Source: Aminicella lysinilytica
GTDB lineage: Bacteria > Bacillota > Clostridia > Peptostreptococcales > Anaerovoracaceae
Assembly: GCF_004362975.1 (NCBI RefSeq)
Contig: NZ_SNXO01000002.1
Span: 1 to 64,000, forward strand
Direction of reading: 5' to 3'
DNA length: 64,000 nucleotides
The notes under the pieces were generated by a model. It did no database searches. It had not been told where the DNA came from and was given only the letters and a program-made list of their open reading frames with translations. This document shows positions 53,651 to 60,724 of the stretch, in pieces; positions within the stretch are counted from its first letter, which is position 1, and each line of letters starts with the position of its first letter. The position numbers were made by a program, and so were the translations under genes.

Positions 53651-54592
53651 ATGTTAATAGTATTTCTGAAAGTTCTCGCCATTTTCTGCATGGTTGTTAT
53701 AGGTTATGTGGCCAATAAGAAAGACGTACTTCCAATCGAATCCAACAAATATCTGGTAAACCTGCTGCTGGAGATCACTACGCCGTGCATGATTTTCGGC
53801 TCTATGGCTTCCAACAGCCTGTCTTCGGAGACCCTGAAGACTACAATTCAGGTGGCCTTGGGAACAGTGGTTTTCTTCCTGGTTTCCTGGGGATTCGCAG
53901 TTATTGTAGTTAAGCTGCTGAAGTATCGCCCCAGAATGGATCAGGGGGTTCTAATAGTTATAATGACCGGAGTCAACACAGGTTTCATGGGATTCCCAAT
54001 AACCAAGGCAATATTTGGCAACGAGTACCTATTCTACATGGTCATAGAAAACTGCCTGCTTACTTTCTATCTGTATTTCCTGGCAGTGATCCAGATGAAC
54101 TACGGCTACAAGAAAAAAAGCAGCATTAAAGAGATTTTCAGGCCTCTGTGCAATATGTGTATGCTGGCGGCAGTTGTTGGAGCTGTGGTTCTGATTGGTG
54201 ATATCAGGCTCCCGTCAATAGTTATGGATTTCTTTAATACCATAGGCGACGCGACGGTGCCAATTTCAATGATAGTTGTAGGTGTTCAGCTGGGTAACAG
54301 CGATCTGAAGGGCATTCTGTCAAATGGAAAACTCATAATAGCGTCCGTGGTAAATGTGGCGGTCATACCGGCATTGACTCTGCTGGCAGTAAACTGGCTG
54401 CCATTGACCAACAAAGCGAAGCTTATATTGGTTTTCGCCGCGGCTTTCCCATGTGCGGTGGCTACAGTGGCTGTAGCCGCAAAGGAAAAGAAGAATGCTG
54501 ATCTGATGGCTGAAGGCGTGGCCTTTACCACGCTGCTCTCTATGGCAACTTTGCCTGTGGTAGCAGTGGTGCTGATGGGACTATACCTGTAG
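53651..54592 (+). CDS. AEC family transporter (auxin efflux carrier superfamily)
   Basis: Integral membrane protein of 313 residues with about ten segments in two five-helix halves, joined by a basic loop (YGYKKKSSIKE, about 150-160). GVNTGFMGFPI in the first half and FPCAVATVAVAAKEK in the second are typical of AEC carriers, which move malate or other organic acids in bacteria. Start after AAAGGTGG, 13 bases after the TPR gene. Confidence 0.85.
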   Translation: MLIVFLKVLAIFCMVVIGYVANKKDVLPIESNKYLVNLLLEITTPCMIFGSMASNSLSSETLKTTIQVALGTVVFFLVSWGFAVIVVKLLKYRPRMDQGVLIVIMTGVNTGFMGFPITKAIFGNEYLFYMVIENCLLTFYLYFLAVIQMNYGYKKKSSIKEIFRPLCNMCMLAAVVGAVVLIGDIRLPSIVMDFFNTIGDATVPISMIVVGVQLGNSDLKGILSNGKLIIASVVNVAVIPALTLLAVNWLPLTNKAKLILVFAAAFPCAVATVAVAAKEKKNADLMAEGVAFTTLLSMATLPVVAVVLMGLYL

Positions 54593-54638
54593 TTGATAAG
54601 CATATCTTGAATATATTAAAGAACTAGCATTTTTACTG

Positions 54639-54668
54639 TTGACAAACCCCAAGTCGATACTGTATAAT
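54639..54668 (+). promoter_or_regulatory. tRNA cluster promoter
   Basis: TTGACA (54639-54644), 18-bp spacer, TATAAT (54663-54668), both consensus. A small hairpin GTTGTC/GACAAC (54676-54693) lies in the 5' leader before tRNA-Asn. Confidence 0.85.
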
Positions 54669-54699
54669 AGTTAATGTTGTCAGTCACGACAACAAGTAT

Positions 54700-54774
54700 T
54701 CCGAGGTAGCTCAATGGTGGAGCAATCGGCTGTTAACCGATAGGCTGTGGGTTCGAGCCCCACCCTCGGAGCCA
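54700..54774 (+). tRNA. tRNA-Asn (GTT)
   Basis: Full cloverleaf: acceptor TCCGAGG/CCTCGGA, anticodon loop CTGTTAA with anticodon GTT, T-loop GGTTCGAGCC, and encoded CCA end. Confidence 0.97.
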
Positions 54775-54782
54775 ATTTTTAA

Positions 54783-54871
54783 GCCGGCGTGGCGGAATTG
54801 GCAGACGCCCGGGACTTAAAATCCCGTGGGTAGTGATACCCGTACCGGTTCGACCCCGGTCGCCGGCACCA
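54783..54871 (+). tRNA. tRNA-Leu (TAA)
   Basis: Acceptor GCCGGCG/CGCCGGC, anticodon loop CTTAAAA with anticodon TAA, a long variable arm as in class II tRNAs, T-loop GGTTCGACC, encoded CCA. Confidence 0.97.
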
Positions 54872-54918
54872 ATCATTATCTGCGATCGGATTGGTAGTCA
54901 TGCCAGACAATTCAATAT

Positions 54919-54994
<76 letters not shown>

Positions 54995-55004
54995 AGAAAT
55001 AAGC

Positions 55005-55047
55005 AATGCCAGTAGTTAGAACGATTCTAGCCACTGGCATTTTTTTA
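55005..55047 (+). terminator. Terminator after the tRNA cluster
   Basis: AATGCCAGT (55005-55013) pairs with ACTGGCATT (55033-55041), followed by seven T from 55041. It may belong to the host tRNA operon or to the element's left end. Confidence 0.85.
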
Positions 55048-55059
55048 GTTTTTGATGTA

Positions 55060-55080
55060 TGTCGCCACTTTGTCGCCACT
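55060..55080. repeat. Two direct repeats TGTCGCCACT beside the integrase gene
   Basis: TGTCGCCACT occurs at 55060-55069 and again at 55071-55080, an 11-bp period. Such short repeats near an integrase end and att site often are arm-type binding sites of the integrase. That role is inferred. Confidence 0.5.
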
Positions 55081-55085
55081 AGGTT

Positions 55086-56255
55086 TTAGATGATAAACTT
55101 TTCATCAATGGATTGAGCGGCTTCTTTCATTTCGGAGGTACCAACATATCGATAGAACTGGGCTGTGACATTGATGTCTGAATGGCCCATTAGTTTATAA
55201 GCAGTTTCTAGAGGTATTCCCTGTCTGCAGAGCATTGTACAGTAAGTAGCCCTGCATGAGTGGAATTTGCGATATTCGATTCCACAACTTTTCAGATGCC
55301 GCATCCATGCCCGGCGCACATTAGATGCATATATGATTTTGCCGGTATCCGATGTAAACAGGTAAGTGGTTCTGTATCCGTTCTGCATCATTTCAGTCTG
55401 GTGCCAGTTCCGGTATTCTTCTAATTCTCTAAGCACGCTGGCAGGCAATGGAACTGATCTGTTGCTTGAAGAGGACTTCACCTTTTTTATGGTTGTCTCC
55501 AGCTCCCTGCTTCCGTCCTCCAAGATTTTATAATGAGAATTGAGCTGTTTGCTTACCACGACACAATCGTCCCTGAGATCGTCGTATTCTAGCGCTAGGA
55601 GTTCCCCTATACGTAGACCCGTAGAAAGCGCCATAAGAAACAGAAAGTGTTTCCTGTTAGGTGCCTCAAGTATTGCCTTTACCTCATTGTCAGAAAAGAC
55701 TTCAATATTGCTCTCGATTTCTGAAGAGGGGTCAGCTGCTTCAAGTTTAGGAATGACTACATATAGCATAAGGTTCTGGCAGTATCCGGCCGCATAGAGA
55801 TAAGAAAAAAGCTTCTTCATATATTTAGATAATGCCTTAATAGACGACTTGCTGACATTCAGATCCTTTCCATCACGCTTGCCGATAGACAAATCATTAA
55901 AGAATTTCTGCAGCATAGCCACGGTAATATTCTTTATAGGTTTAATAGTCATCTCAGCATCTTTAAGTTTCTCACGGTACTGCTGCTCATATAGTTCAAT
56001 TGTACTGGGAGCCAGATTGTCAACTCTAAGGACCTGGTATGTGTAATATTCAGCCAGGCGCCCTAGAGTCTCATTGATGTCAGCTTGAGTATTCTCGTGT
56101 TCGGCTATATACTTGTCTCTTTTCTTCTCGGCGTCTCTCTTAGAGTCACCATAGAAATTTTTATTAATAGGCGTACCGTTTAGATCACGGCCTATTTGGG
56201 CCCTGAGACGGTACATATCTTTACCATGCACAGTGCAATTAGTTTTTCTGGCCAT
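55086..56255 (-). CDS. Tyrosine-type site-specific integrase
   Basis: Integrase of 389 residues. An N-terminal AP2-like arm-binding region, a SAM-like core-binding domain (about 60-165), and the catalytic domain with R215 (TGLRIGE), H332 and R335 (HSCR), H358 (LMGHSD) and the nucleophile Tyr near 368. AAGGAGG lies seven bases before ATG 56255; a TTG at 56261 is less likely. It reads toward tRNA-fMet, which is the presumed attachment site. Confidence 0.93.
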   Translation of the reverse strand: MARKTNCTVHGKDMYRLRAQIGRDLNGTPINKNFYGDSKRDAEKKRDKYIAEHENTQADINETLGRLAEYYTYQVLRVDNLAPSTIELYEQQYREKLKDAEMTIKPIKNITVAMLQKFFNDLSIGKRDGKDLNVSKSSIKALSKYMKKLFSYLYAAGYCQNLMLYVVIPKLEAADPSSEIESNIEVFSDNEVKAILEAPNRKHFLFLMALSTGLRIGELLALEYDDLRDDCVVVSKQLNSHYKILEDGSRELETTIKKVKSSSSNRSVPLPASVLRELEEYRNWHQTEMMQNGYRTTYLFTSDTGKIIYASNVRRAWMRHLKSCGIEYRKFHSCRATYCTMLCRQGIPLETAYKLMGHSDINVTAQFYRYVGTSEMKEAAQSIDEKFII

Positions 56256-56270
56256 GATCAAACCTCCTTA

Positions 56271-57341
56271 TTATTCCTCAATATACTTTTTGCAAGATTC
56301 CTTGATTTCCTTAGCATAATTGTAAATGTCATCTACTGTATCGATGTCATATCTTACAGGGTTTTTATTTGCATCTGATATTAGTATGTGCTTGCTATTG
56401 CTCTCTACAATAACTCTGCAAACCCATTTTCGATTATTATCATCTACGAGTATTCCAAAATATGATTCGGTATCCCTGTAAGCCAACCTGCTGGTATCAA
56501 TTGTTCCATACAATATTGACTTAACAGCCCAAAATGCTTCCAATTCTTCATCGGTGGTATTAATTTTACTTTCCGGCTCTGCATTGTCTGGATCATCCGC
56601 AGTTTCCTGAGCAGCATTAGCAACATTTTCTGAATTCAAGGCGCTTGTTATCTTGCTATTCAAGGTATCATTTATAAACTGCTGCAGCGCTTTTTTGATG
56701 GTAGGGGTGAAACGCTCAATTACCTTTTGATTTCTAGTACCTTCATAAACATTCCCTAAAACATACTTTATGAATTCAGGGGAAGGAGAATCCAATTCCT
56801 TGGCAAACCAATCCTTGATAATTTTATTGTATTTCAATTCTTCAGCCGAATCGACTATCATATCGACATCAAGCGTATCACGAGTAAACTTCTTCAGCTC
56901 CTGAATGTCCCTATCTTTCATATCAAGAAGATTTACGACTAAAAATGGTGTTTCATCCATACGATTCTCGTTATCCAAGTCAGTAAAGAATCTATATTCA
57001 ATACCATTAGTCAGGATCCCAAACTTAGCAGCCAATGTTGTCCCGAAATACCTGAACAGTTGAGAACTATGATTATCTAAATTCTCATTGCATGATTTAC
57101 ACTCGATGAGAATCAAAGGACTTTCGTCAATAACAATAGCATAGTCAACTTTTTCGCCCTTTTTAGTTCCCACGTCAGCGGTGAATTCCGGGATAAACTC
57201 TAGAGGATTAAAGATGTCGTAACCAAGCATCTGGAAAAATGGCATTATCATAGATGTTTTAGTCATTTCCTCGTTAGTGATAGCGTCTTTCGTTTTTTTT
57301 ATTCGCTCGACAAATGCCGGCAAACTTTCTTTGAGTTCCAT
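56271..57341 (-). CDS. Stand-alone type I restriction HsdR N-terminal-like nuclease
   Basis: Protein of 356 residues. An N-terminal helical part (1-50, TKTSMIMPFFQMLGYDIF) and a PD-(D/E)xK nuclease core with D66 (VDYAI), E80 and K82 (LIECKS) match the N-terminal domain of type I restriction subunits. There is no helicase, methylase or specificity gene beside it. The C-terminal 130 residues hold an acidic linker and a small alpha/beta domain I cannot name. AAGGAGG precedes ATG 57341. It lies between integrase and repressor, where temperate phages often keep genes expressed in the lysogen. An anti-phage or exclusion role is inference. Confidence 0.75.
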   Translation of the reverse strand: MELKESLPAFVERIKKTKDAITNEEMTKTSMIMPFFQMLGYDIFNPLEFIPEFTADVGTKKGEKVDYAIVIDESPLILIECKSCNENLDNHSSQLFRYFGTTLAAKFGILTNGIEYRFFTDLDNENRMDETPFLVVNLLDMKDRDIQELKKFTRDTLDVDMIVDSAEELKYNKIIKDWFAKELDSPSPEFIKYVLGNVYEGTRNQKVIERFTPTIKKALQQFINDTLNSKITSALNSENVANAAQETADDPDNAEPESKINTTDEELEAFWAVKSILYGTIDTSRLAYRDTESYFGILVDDNNRKWVCRVIVESNSKHILISDANKNPVRYDIDTVDDIYNYAKEIKESCKKYIEE

Positions 57342-57612
57342 ATAAACCTCCTTAATTAACAGGAAAAACTTTTTATAAACGCAGAATGCGTTATTATCGT
57401 TGTCGTATGGCATATAAATATTGTTTAATTAACCTTGGCGCCGGAAAGGACATGCAATGGTTTACACAACTTTTAGATTTATAAGTACAACAGAGTTTAT
57501 GCCATATTCAAAAAAGATGAACATTTAATTATTTACAATATCAATTATCATGGTGGCTGCGAGATCTATATTATAGCCTGATCACCCAGCGGTTTTAATT
57601 TAACGGCGCCTA
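57342..57612 (-). other. Intergenic leader of the nuclease gene
   Basis: 271 AT-rich bases with no gene on either strand. It holds a candidate promoter (next entry), a 6-bp hairpin AACGCA/TGCGTT at about 57379-57393, and the inverted pair TATGGCATA (57406-57414) and TATGCCATA (57498-57506), 83 bases apart, which could pair in the leader RNA. Confidence 0.4.
57570..57598 (-). promoter_or_regulatory. Candidate promoter of the nuclease gene
   Basis: Minus strand TTAAAA (57598-57593), 17-bp spacer, TATAAT (57575-57570). It would leave a leader of about 220 bases. Confidence 0.4.
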
Positions 57613-58029
57613 TTACTCGGCCTTAGGAATCTTTATGTTTGCTACTTCTCGCCTTACCTCTGCAAACGGGTCTTCAGTATCAGAATACTTGCCTGAGGAT
57701 AGTAAATCATCGGTATATTCAATTACTCGTTGCTGGCCTTCGCTATTTAGTTTTCTATAAGAACTCATCAATATTACTTCGTTATGAGGTACTATTGATT
57801 GGTTTAATTCATTCTTGCAATCAATTAAATCTGATTTATTCACATTAAAATAATCTGCAAGTTTTTGTATGCTTCCCATTCTTGGTATTGCAATGCCCTT
57901 GCTCCATGTATTAAAAGTTTGCGGAGAAACGCCAATCGCCTTAGCTGCCTCTGCTTGGCTTACTTCATGCATGCTTAATAGTTTATTAAGATTATAAGAA
58001 AAAATCTTATTTTGTAAATTATCATCCAT
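57613..58029 (-). CDS. XRE-family lysogeny repressor (CI-like)
   Basis: Protein of 138 residues with an N-terminal helix-turn-helix (about 12-68: SQAEAAKAIGVSPQTFNTWSKG) and a short helical C-terminus instead of a LexA-type peptidase domain, so release is not by self-cleavage. AGGAGG precedes the ATG. It is divergent from a Cro-like gene over an operator region. Confidence 0.85.
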   Translation of the reverse strand: MDDNLQNKIFSYNLNKLLSMHEVSQAEAAKAIGVSPQTFNTWSKGIAIPRMGSIQKLADYFNVNKSDLIDCKNELNQSIVPHNEVILMSSYRKLNSEGQQRVIEYTDDLLSSGKYSDTEDPFAEVRREVANIKIPKAE

Positions 58030-58050
58030 TTCAATACCTCCTGTTTGCTA

Positions 58051-58079
58051 ATTATATAATTTTAATGGACAAAAAGCAA
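58051..58079 (-). promoter_or_regulatory. Repressor promoter
   Basis: Minus strand TTGCTT (58079-58074), 17-bp spacer, TATAAT (58056-58051), 22 bp before the repressor start. Confidence 0.75.
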
Positions 58080-58109
58080 CTCAAAGTAAAATTAATTTTG
58101 ATTTCAGTA

Positions 58110-58138
58110 TTGACATCAAATTAAATTTGATTTATAAT
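58110..58138 (+). promoter_or_regulatory. Early (Cro-side) promoter
   Basis: TTGACA (58110-58115), 17-bp spacer, TATAAT (58133-58138): consensus at both boxes. Confidence 0.88.
58115..58131. promoter_or_regulatory. Repressor operator within the early promoter
   Basis: ATCAAATT, one base, AATTTGAT: a perfect 17-bp palindrome filling the spacer of the early promoter. A related half-site ATTTTGAT lies at 58095-58102, beyond the repressor promoter's -35. Confidence 0.75.
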
Positions 58139-58160
58139 CTTCGAAAAGGGAGGTGCAAAA

Positions 58161-58370
58161 ATGAAAGATATACAAATCACACTGGCAGCGGCAAGAGTAA
58201 ATGCCGGACTGACTCAAAGTCAAGTAGCAGATAGATTACACGTTGGAAAGCAGACAATCGTAAACTGGGAAAAAGGTAAAACCGAGCCCCAAATCAAACA
58301 AGCAAGAGCTTTAAGTGAAATCTACAATATGCCACTTGATTTTATTTTTTTGCCAAGCGAATCCGATTAA
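58161..58370 (+). CDS. XRE-family Cro-like regulator
   Basis: Protein of 69 residues that is almost entirely one helix-turn-helix domain (GLTQSQVADRLHVGKQTIVNWEKGK). Start after GGGAGG. First gene of the plus-strand early run, transcribed from the promoter at 58110. Confidence 0.85.
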   Translation: MKDIQITLAAARVNAGLTQSQVADRLHVGKQTIVNWEKGKTEPQIKQARALSEIYNMPLDFIFLPSESD

Positions 58371-58423
58371 ATTTGATAAATCTAGGGCCCAATGAAGAGG
58401 CCTAGTTGAAGGGGGGTGTAGTA

Positions 58424-58564
58424 ATGAAAATAAACAATAAGGAAATAAAAGCAATCGTTGTCACCGATGATAATGAAGACTTAGTCGCAGAAATAACCGA
58501 CGTTGAATGTATTGAGTACAAGGGCTACAAAGTGGAATTCTTCTGGGACGAAGATAAGGAGTAA
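58424..58564 (+). CDS. Small phage protein, function unknown
   Basis: 46-residue acidic protein (MKINNKEIKA... ending WDEDKE) after a GGGGGG ribosome binding site. It contains the segment ECIEYKGYKVEFFWDEDK. No family recognised. The next gene begins two bases after its stop. Confidence 0.65.
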   Translation: MKINNKEIKAIVVTDDNEDLVAEITDVECIEYKGYKVEFFWDEDKE

Positions 58565-58566
58565 TT

Positions 58567-58776
58567 ATGAAAAACAATTTGAAACTAAATGAGAAATTTA
58601 TAATGACTCCAGAGGAGGCTGCCGAATACACCAACACTGGAACTGATGTTATTCGAAATCTGTGCATAAGTGGACAGATCAAGGCAACCAAATGTGGAAT
58701 CAACTGGAAGATACCACGTATCAATGTAGAACAGTTCTTCCTGGACAAAGCCGAAACTGGAGATCCAATACGATAG
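58567..58776 (+). CDS. Excisionase-like helix-turn-helix protein
   Basis: 69-residue protein with a winged-helix excisionase fold: MTPEEAAEYTNTGTDVIRNLC, then GQIKATKCGINWKIPR and VEQFF. It resembles Tn916 Xis and phage excisionases, which bend att DNA and direct the integrase to excision. Start after AAGGAG. Confidence 0.75.
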   Translation: MKNNLKLNEKFIMTPEEAAEYTNTGTDVIRNLCISGQIKATKCGINWKIPRINVEQFFLDKAETGDPIR

Positions 58777-58824
58777 GAGTATCAAATCGATATGATTATA
58801 GCATAAATTCATAGGGAGGTAGTA

Positions 58825-58947
58825 ATGAATAAGAAGAAGAGATATGTGTGGCATCCGCCGACATGGATGCAGGCAACAGCTGTAATAATAGCCGTCATAG
58901 TCGTAGCTGGATTTATAACTGGCCTTGTCGATCCATATGGACTGTAA
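58825..58947 (+). CDS. Small membrane protein, unknown
   Basis: 40 residues: basic N-terminus (MNKKKRYVW), then one hydrophobic helix (about 17-33). The ATG follows GGGAGG. Function unknown. Confidence 0.6.
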   Translation: MNKKKRYVWHPPTWMQATAVIIAVIVVAGFITGLVDPYGL

Positions 58948-58987
58948 GCCTTAAATATTACTATTATGCAAAAAATTAAGGAGAATT

Positions 58988-59236
58988 ATGGACAATAAAA
59001 CAGCACTAATGATTGATAATAAGCGCATATTTCTGGTCAACCTCCAGAAGGCGCTTATATCTGACAGTCGCAATAACATAGATGCACTCGAATACAATGT
59101 CATGCAGGTACCTGGCTACGATTGCATTAGAGAATCAGTAACGATTTGCTTTAGCGACGGGAGCAAAAGAAAGATAGACACGACCGCAAACAGCAATCTG
59201 GCCAACATGATAGCAATCGGTCGTGTACTCATGTAG
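58988..59236 (+). CDS. Small phage protein, unknown
   Basis: 82 residues, soluble. The C-terminal half has a beta-hairpin look (ESVTICFSDGSKRKID). Start after AAGGAG. No family recognised. Confidence 0.6.
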   Translation: MDNKTALMIDNKRIFLVNLQKALISDSRNNIDALEYNVMQVPGYDCIRESVTICFSDGSKRKIDTTANSNLANMIAIGRVLM

Positions 59237-59246
59237 GAGGTCAAAA

Positions 59247-59618
59247 ATGGCAATGATACAGGGTGAGTGTAAGTACTGCGGTCAGCTGCAGAACATAGAC
59301 GCGGAAACCAAAGAGGAAGCAGACCAGAAGGCCACGGAGATGTGCGAATGTGACCAGGCGGCCAAAGAAAAGCAACATAAAGTAGTGATTCAGAGAATCG
59401 ACGAAATCTGTCATGCATCCAGTCAAGATACCGGATTTACTCCGATAGACGATGACACATATAAACTAGTATGCATTCTGGCCGACAAGATAATCGATGA
59501 GGAACTGGAATTCGTGAAGATAGAACTCTCAGACAGGATCCTCAGCATAAGCAAGACAACTAGGGGCGTAGTCAAGTTCAGGCAGAAGAAAACTGTTGAG
59601 GTCGGTATTGATGGCTAG
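59247..59618 (+). CDS. Phage zinc-ribbon protein, unknown
   Basis: 123 residues. The N-terminal CKYCGQ and the later CEC give a likely zinc-binding site (about 8-36). A helical part follows. AGGAGG precedes ATG 59247. The stop overlaps the next gene by eight bases. Confidence 0.6.
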   Translation: MAMIQGECKYCGQLQNIDAETKEEADQKATEMCECDQAAKEKQHKVVIQRIDEICHASSQDTGFTPIDDDTYKLVCILADKIIDEELEFVKIELSDRILSISKTTRGVVKFRQKKTVEVGIDG

Positions 59619-59952
59619 AAGGCTATTATATAACGGCTACAAAGATAAAGCCGATAGGATATGCATCTATACTGGTCAGCCCTATGCAGAGCGCCATGAG
59701 GTGTTCCCAGGGGCCAATCGTCAGATTTCCATAAGAGAAGGGTTTCAGATAGACGTATGTCACGACAAACATGCAGAGCTCCAGGCAAACATAACTCCCT
59801 GGGCAAAGACCGAAAACCTTAGATGGAAAAGACACTTTGAGAGACAATGGCTCGATACTAAGATGGAAAAGGGCCTTACAGAGGAGCAGGCCGTCAGAGA
59901 ATGGATGTCTATGATTGGCCGAAACTACCTTGACGAGATAACACCTGAGTGA
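59611..59952 (+). CDS. HNH-like phage protein
   Basis: 113 residues. CIYTGQPYAERHEVFPGANRQ, then FQIDVCHDKHAEL, recalls the HNH-like proteins of phage early regions, with RHEVF as the first His motif and the last CHDKH as the second. One of the usual zinc cysteines is missing (CIYTG instead of CxxC), so activity is uncertain. ATG 59611 follows GAGG. Confidence 0.55.
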   Translation: MARRLLYNGYKDKADRICIYTGQPYAERHEVFPGANRQISIREGFQIDVCHDKHAELQANITPWAKTENLRWKRHFERQWLDTKMEKGLTEEQAVREWMSMIGRNYLDEITPE

Positions 59953-59962
59953 GGTGAGGAAA

Positions 59963-60223
59963 ATGTATAAATGTCCGAAATGCGGAAACATAAACCCAAG
60001 AGAGACAAGACAGTGCCCGTTGATGAATCGCCGGCCTGTATGCATCAGGTGCTGCCATGAGTGCACATTGTATGATCCGGACCCACAATCATCATGGACA
60101 TGCAGGTTCTATATCAAAAATCACCACATGTATCATGCGCCTGAAAGACCTACAGAAGCACATAGATATGTAAATGAATGCAGGAAGATCATAGAAAGGA
60201 AGAAGACAGATGAAACTACTTAA
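59963..60223 (+). CDS. Cys-rich phage protein
   Basis: 86 residues with eight cysteines, two in a zinc-ribbon knuckle CPKC near the start and further ones in CIRCCHEC. Probably zinc-binding. GAGGTGAGG precedes ATG 59963. It overlaps the next small gene by 14 bases. Confidence 0.55.
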   Translation: MYKCPKCGNINPRETRQCPLMNRRPVCIRCCHECTLYDPDPQSSWTCRFYIKNHHMYHAPERPTEAHRYVNECRKIIERKKTDETT

Positions 60224-60326
60224 GTATATCAAACAGCGCATAAACTGCATAGGATGCCAGATGAATGTACATTCGAGATGCAGAGGACTATGGCCATGCG
60301 GTAATGGTAAGTGTTTAAAGAGATAA
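60210..60326 (+). CDS. Very small Cys-rich phage protein
   Basis: 38 residues with five cysteines (NCIGCQ, RCRG, PCGNGKC). AAAGGAAG lies before the ATG. The stop falls next to the poly-T end, on the other strand, of the predicted antisense RNA. Confidence 0.5.
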   Translation: MKLLKYIKQRINCIGCQMNVHSRCRGLWPCGNGKCLKR

Positions 60327-60381
60327 AAAAACATCCGGATAAACCGGATGCCGATGTAGAATGTGCGAATTGCCCTTCGCA
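60325..60381 (-). ncRNA. Predicted antisense small RNA of about 57 nt
   Basis: On the minus strand an extended -10 promoter (60387-60416) points into a hairpin (arms 60376-60385 and 60360-60369, perfect 10 bp; about 6 bp if transcription starts at 60381), then nine bases, then a strong intrinsic terminator: CATCCGG (60350-60344) pairing with CCGGATG (60338-60332), followed by seven T (60331-60325). The unit has promoter, structured body and terminator and no ORF. It is antisense to the leader of the gene at 60416 and to the last bases of the gene at 60210. I know of no named family that it matches. Confidence 0.6.
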
Positions 60382-60386
60382 CATTG

Positions 60387-60416
60387 ATTATAGCATAAAG
60401 ATGGAGGAAAAATCAA
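60387..60416 (-). promoter_or_regulatory. Promoter of the predicted antisense RNA
   Basis: Minus strand TTGATT (60416-60411), 18-bp spacer, TATAAT (60392-60387) with TGC just before it. It overlaps the ribosome binding site of the plus-strand gene. Confidence 0.6.
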
Positions 60417-60715
60417 TGTTAAAAAATGAAGCAATAGAAAAACTGGAGTCTGAAAGAAATACAATAAACAATGCATTTGTAAATATGCTCTTTAGTCAGG
60501 TCAAGGACATGGCAAAGAACGATAGCGATTATAAAAAAATCATGCAGGAAGATAAAAAACTGTCTGACCTTAAACAAGAGTTCGATAAATTTGCTAGTGA
60601 GCATAAGGATGGAAACTCGGCTGTTATCACACCTGATCAGGCAGAAGACCTGATCAAGAAGTATTATGGTTTTACTGATGAAGACAACGCGCTCGACATG
60701 AGCCAGTTTCTGTAG
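60416..60715 (+). CDS. Phage protein, coiled-coil, unknown
   Basis: 99 residues, charged and mostly helical (MLKNEAIEKLESERNTINNAF...). GGAGG eight bases upstream favours ATG 60416. A GTG at 60311 would add 35 residues and read through the hairpins of the antisense RNA; I think this unlikely. Function unknown. Confidence 0.65.
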   Translation: MLKNEAIEKLESERNTINNAFVNMLFSQVKDMAKNDSDYKKIMQEDKKLSDLKQEFDKFASEHKDGNSAVITPDQAEDLIKKYYGFTDEDNALDMSQFL

Positions 60716-60724
60716 GAGGCTGAT

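Noticed and set aside
60311-60415. GTG-started N-terminal extension of the gene at 60416
   Set aside because: No good ribosome site, whereas ATG 60416 has one. The stretch is explained by two perfect hairpins. Not fully excluded.
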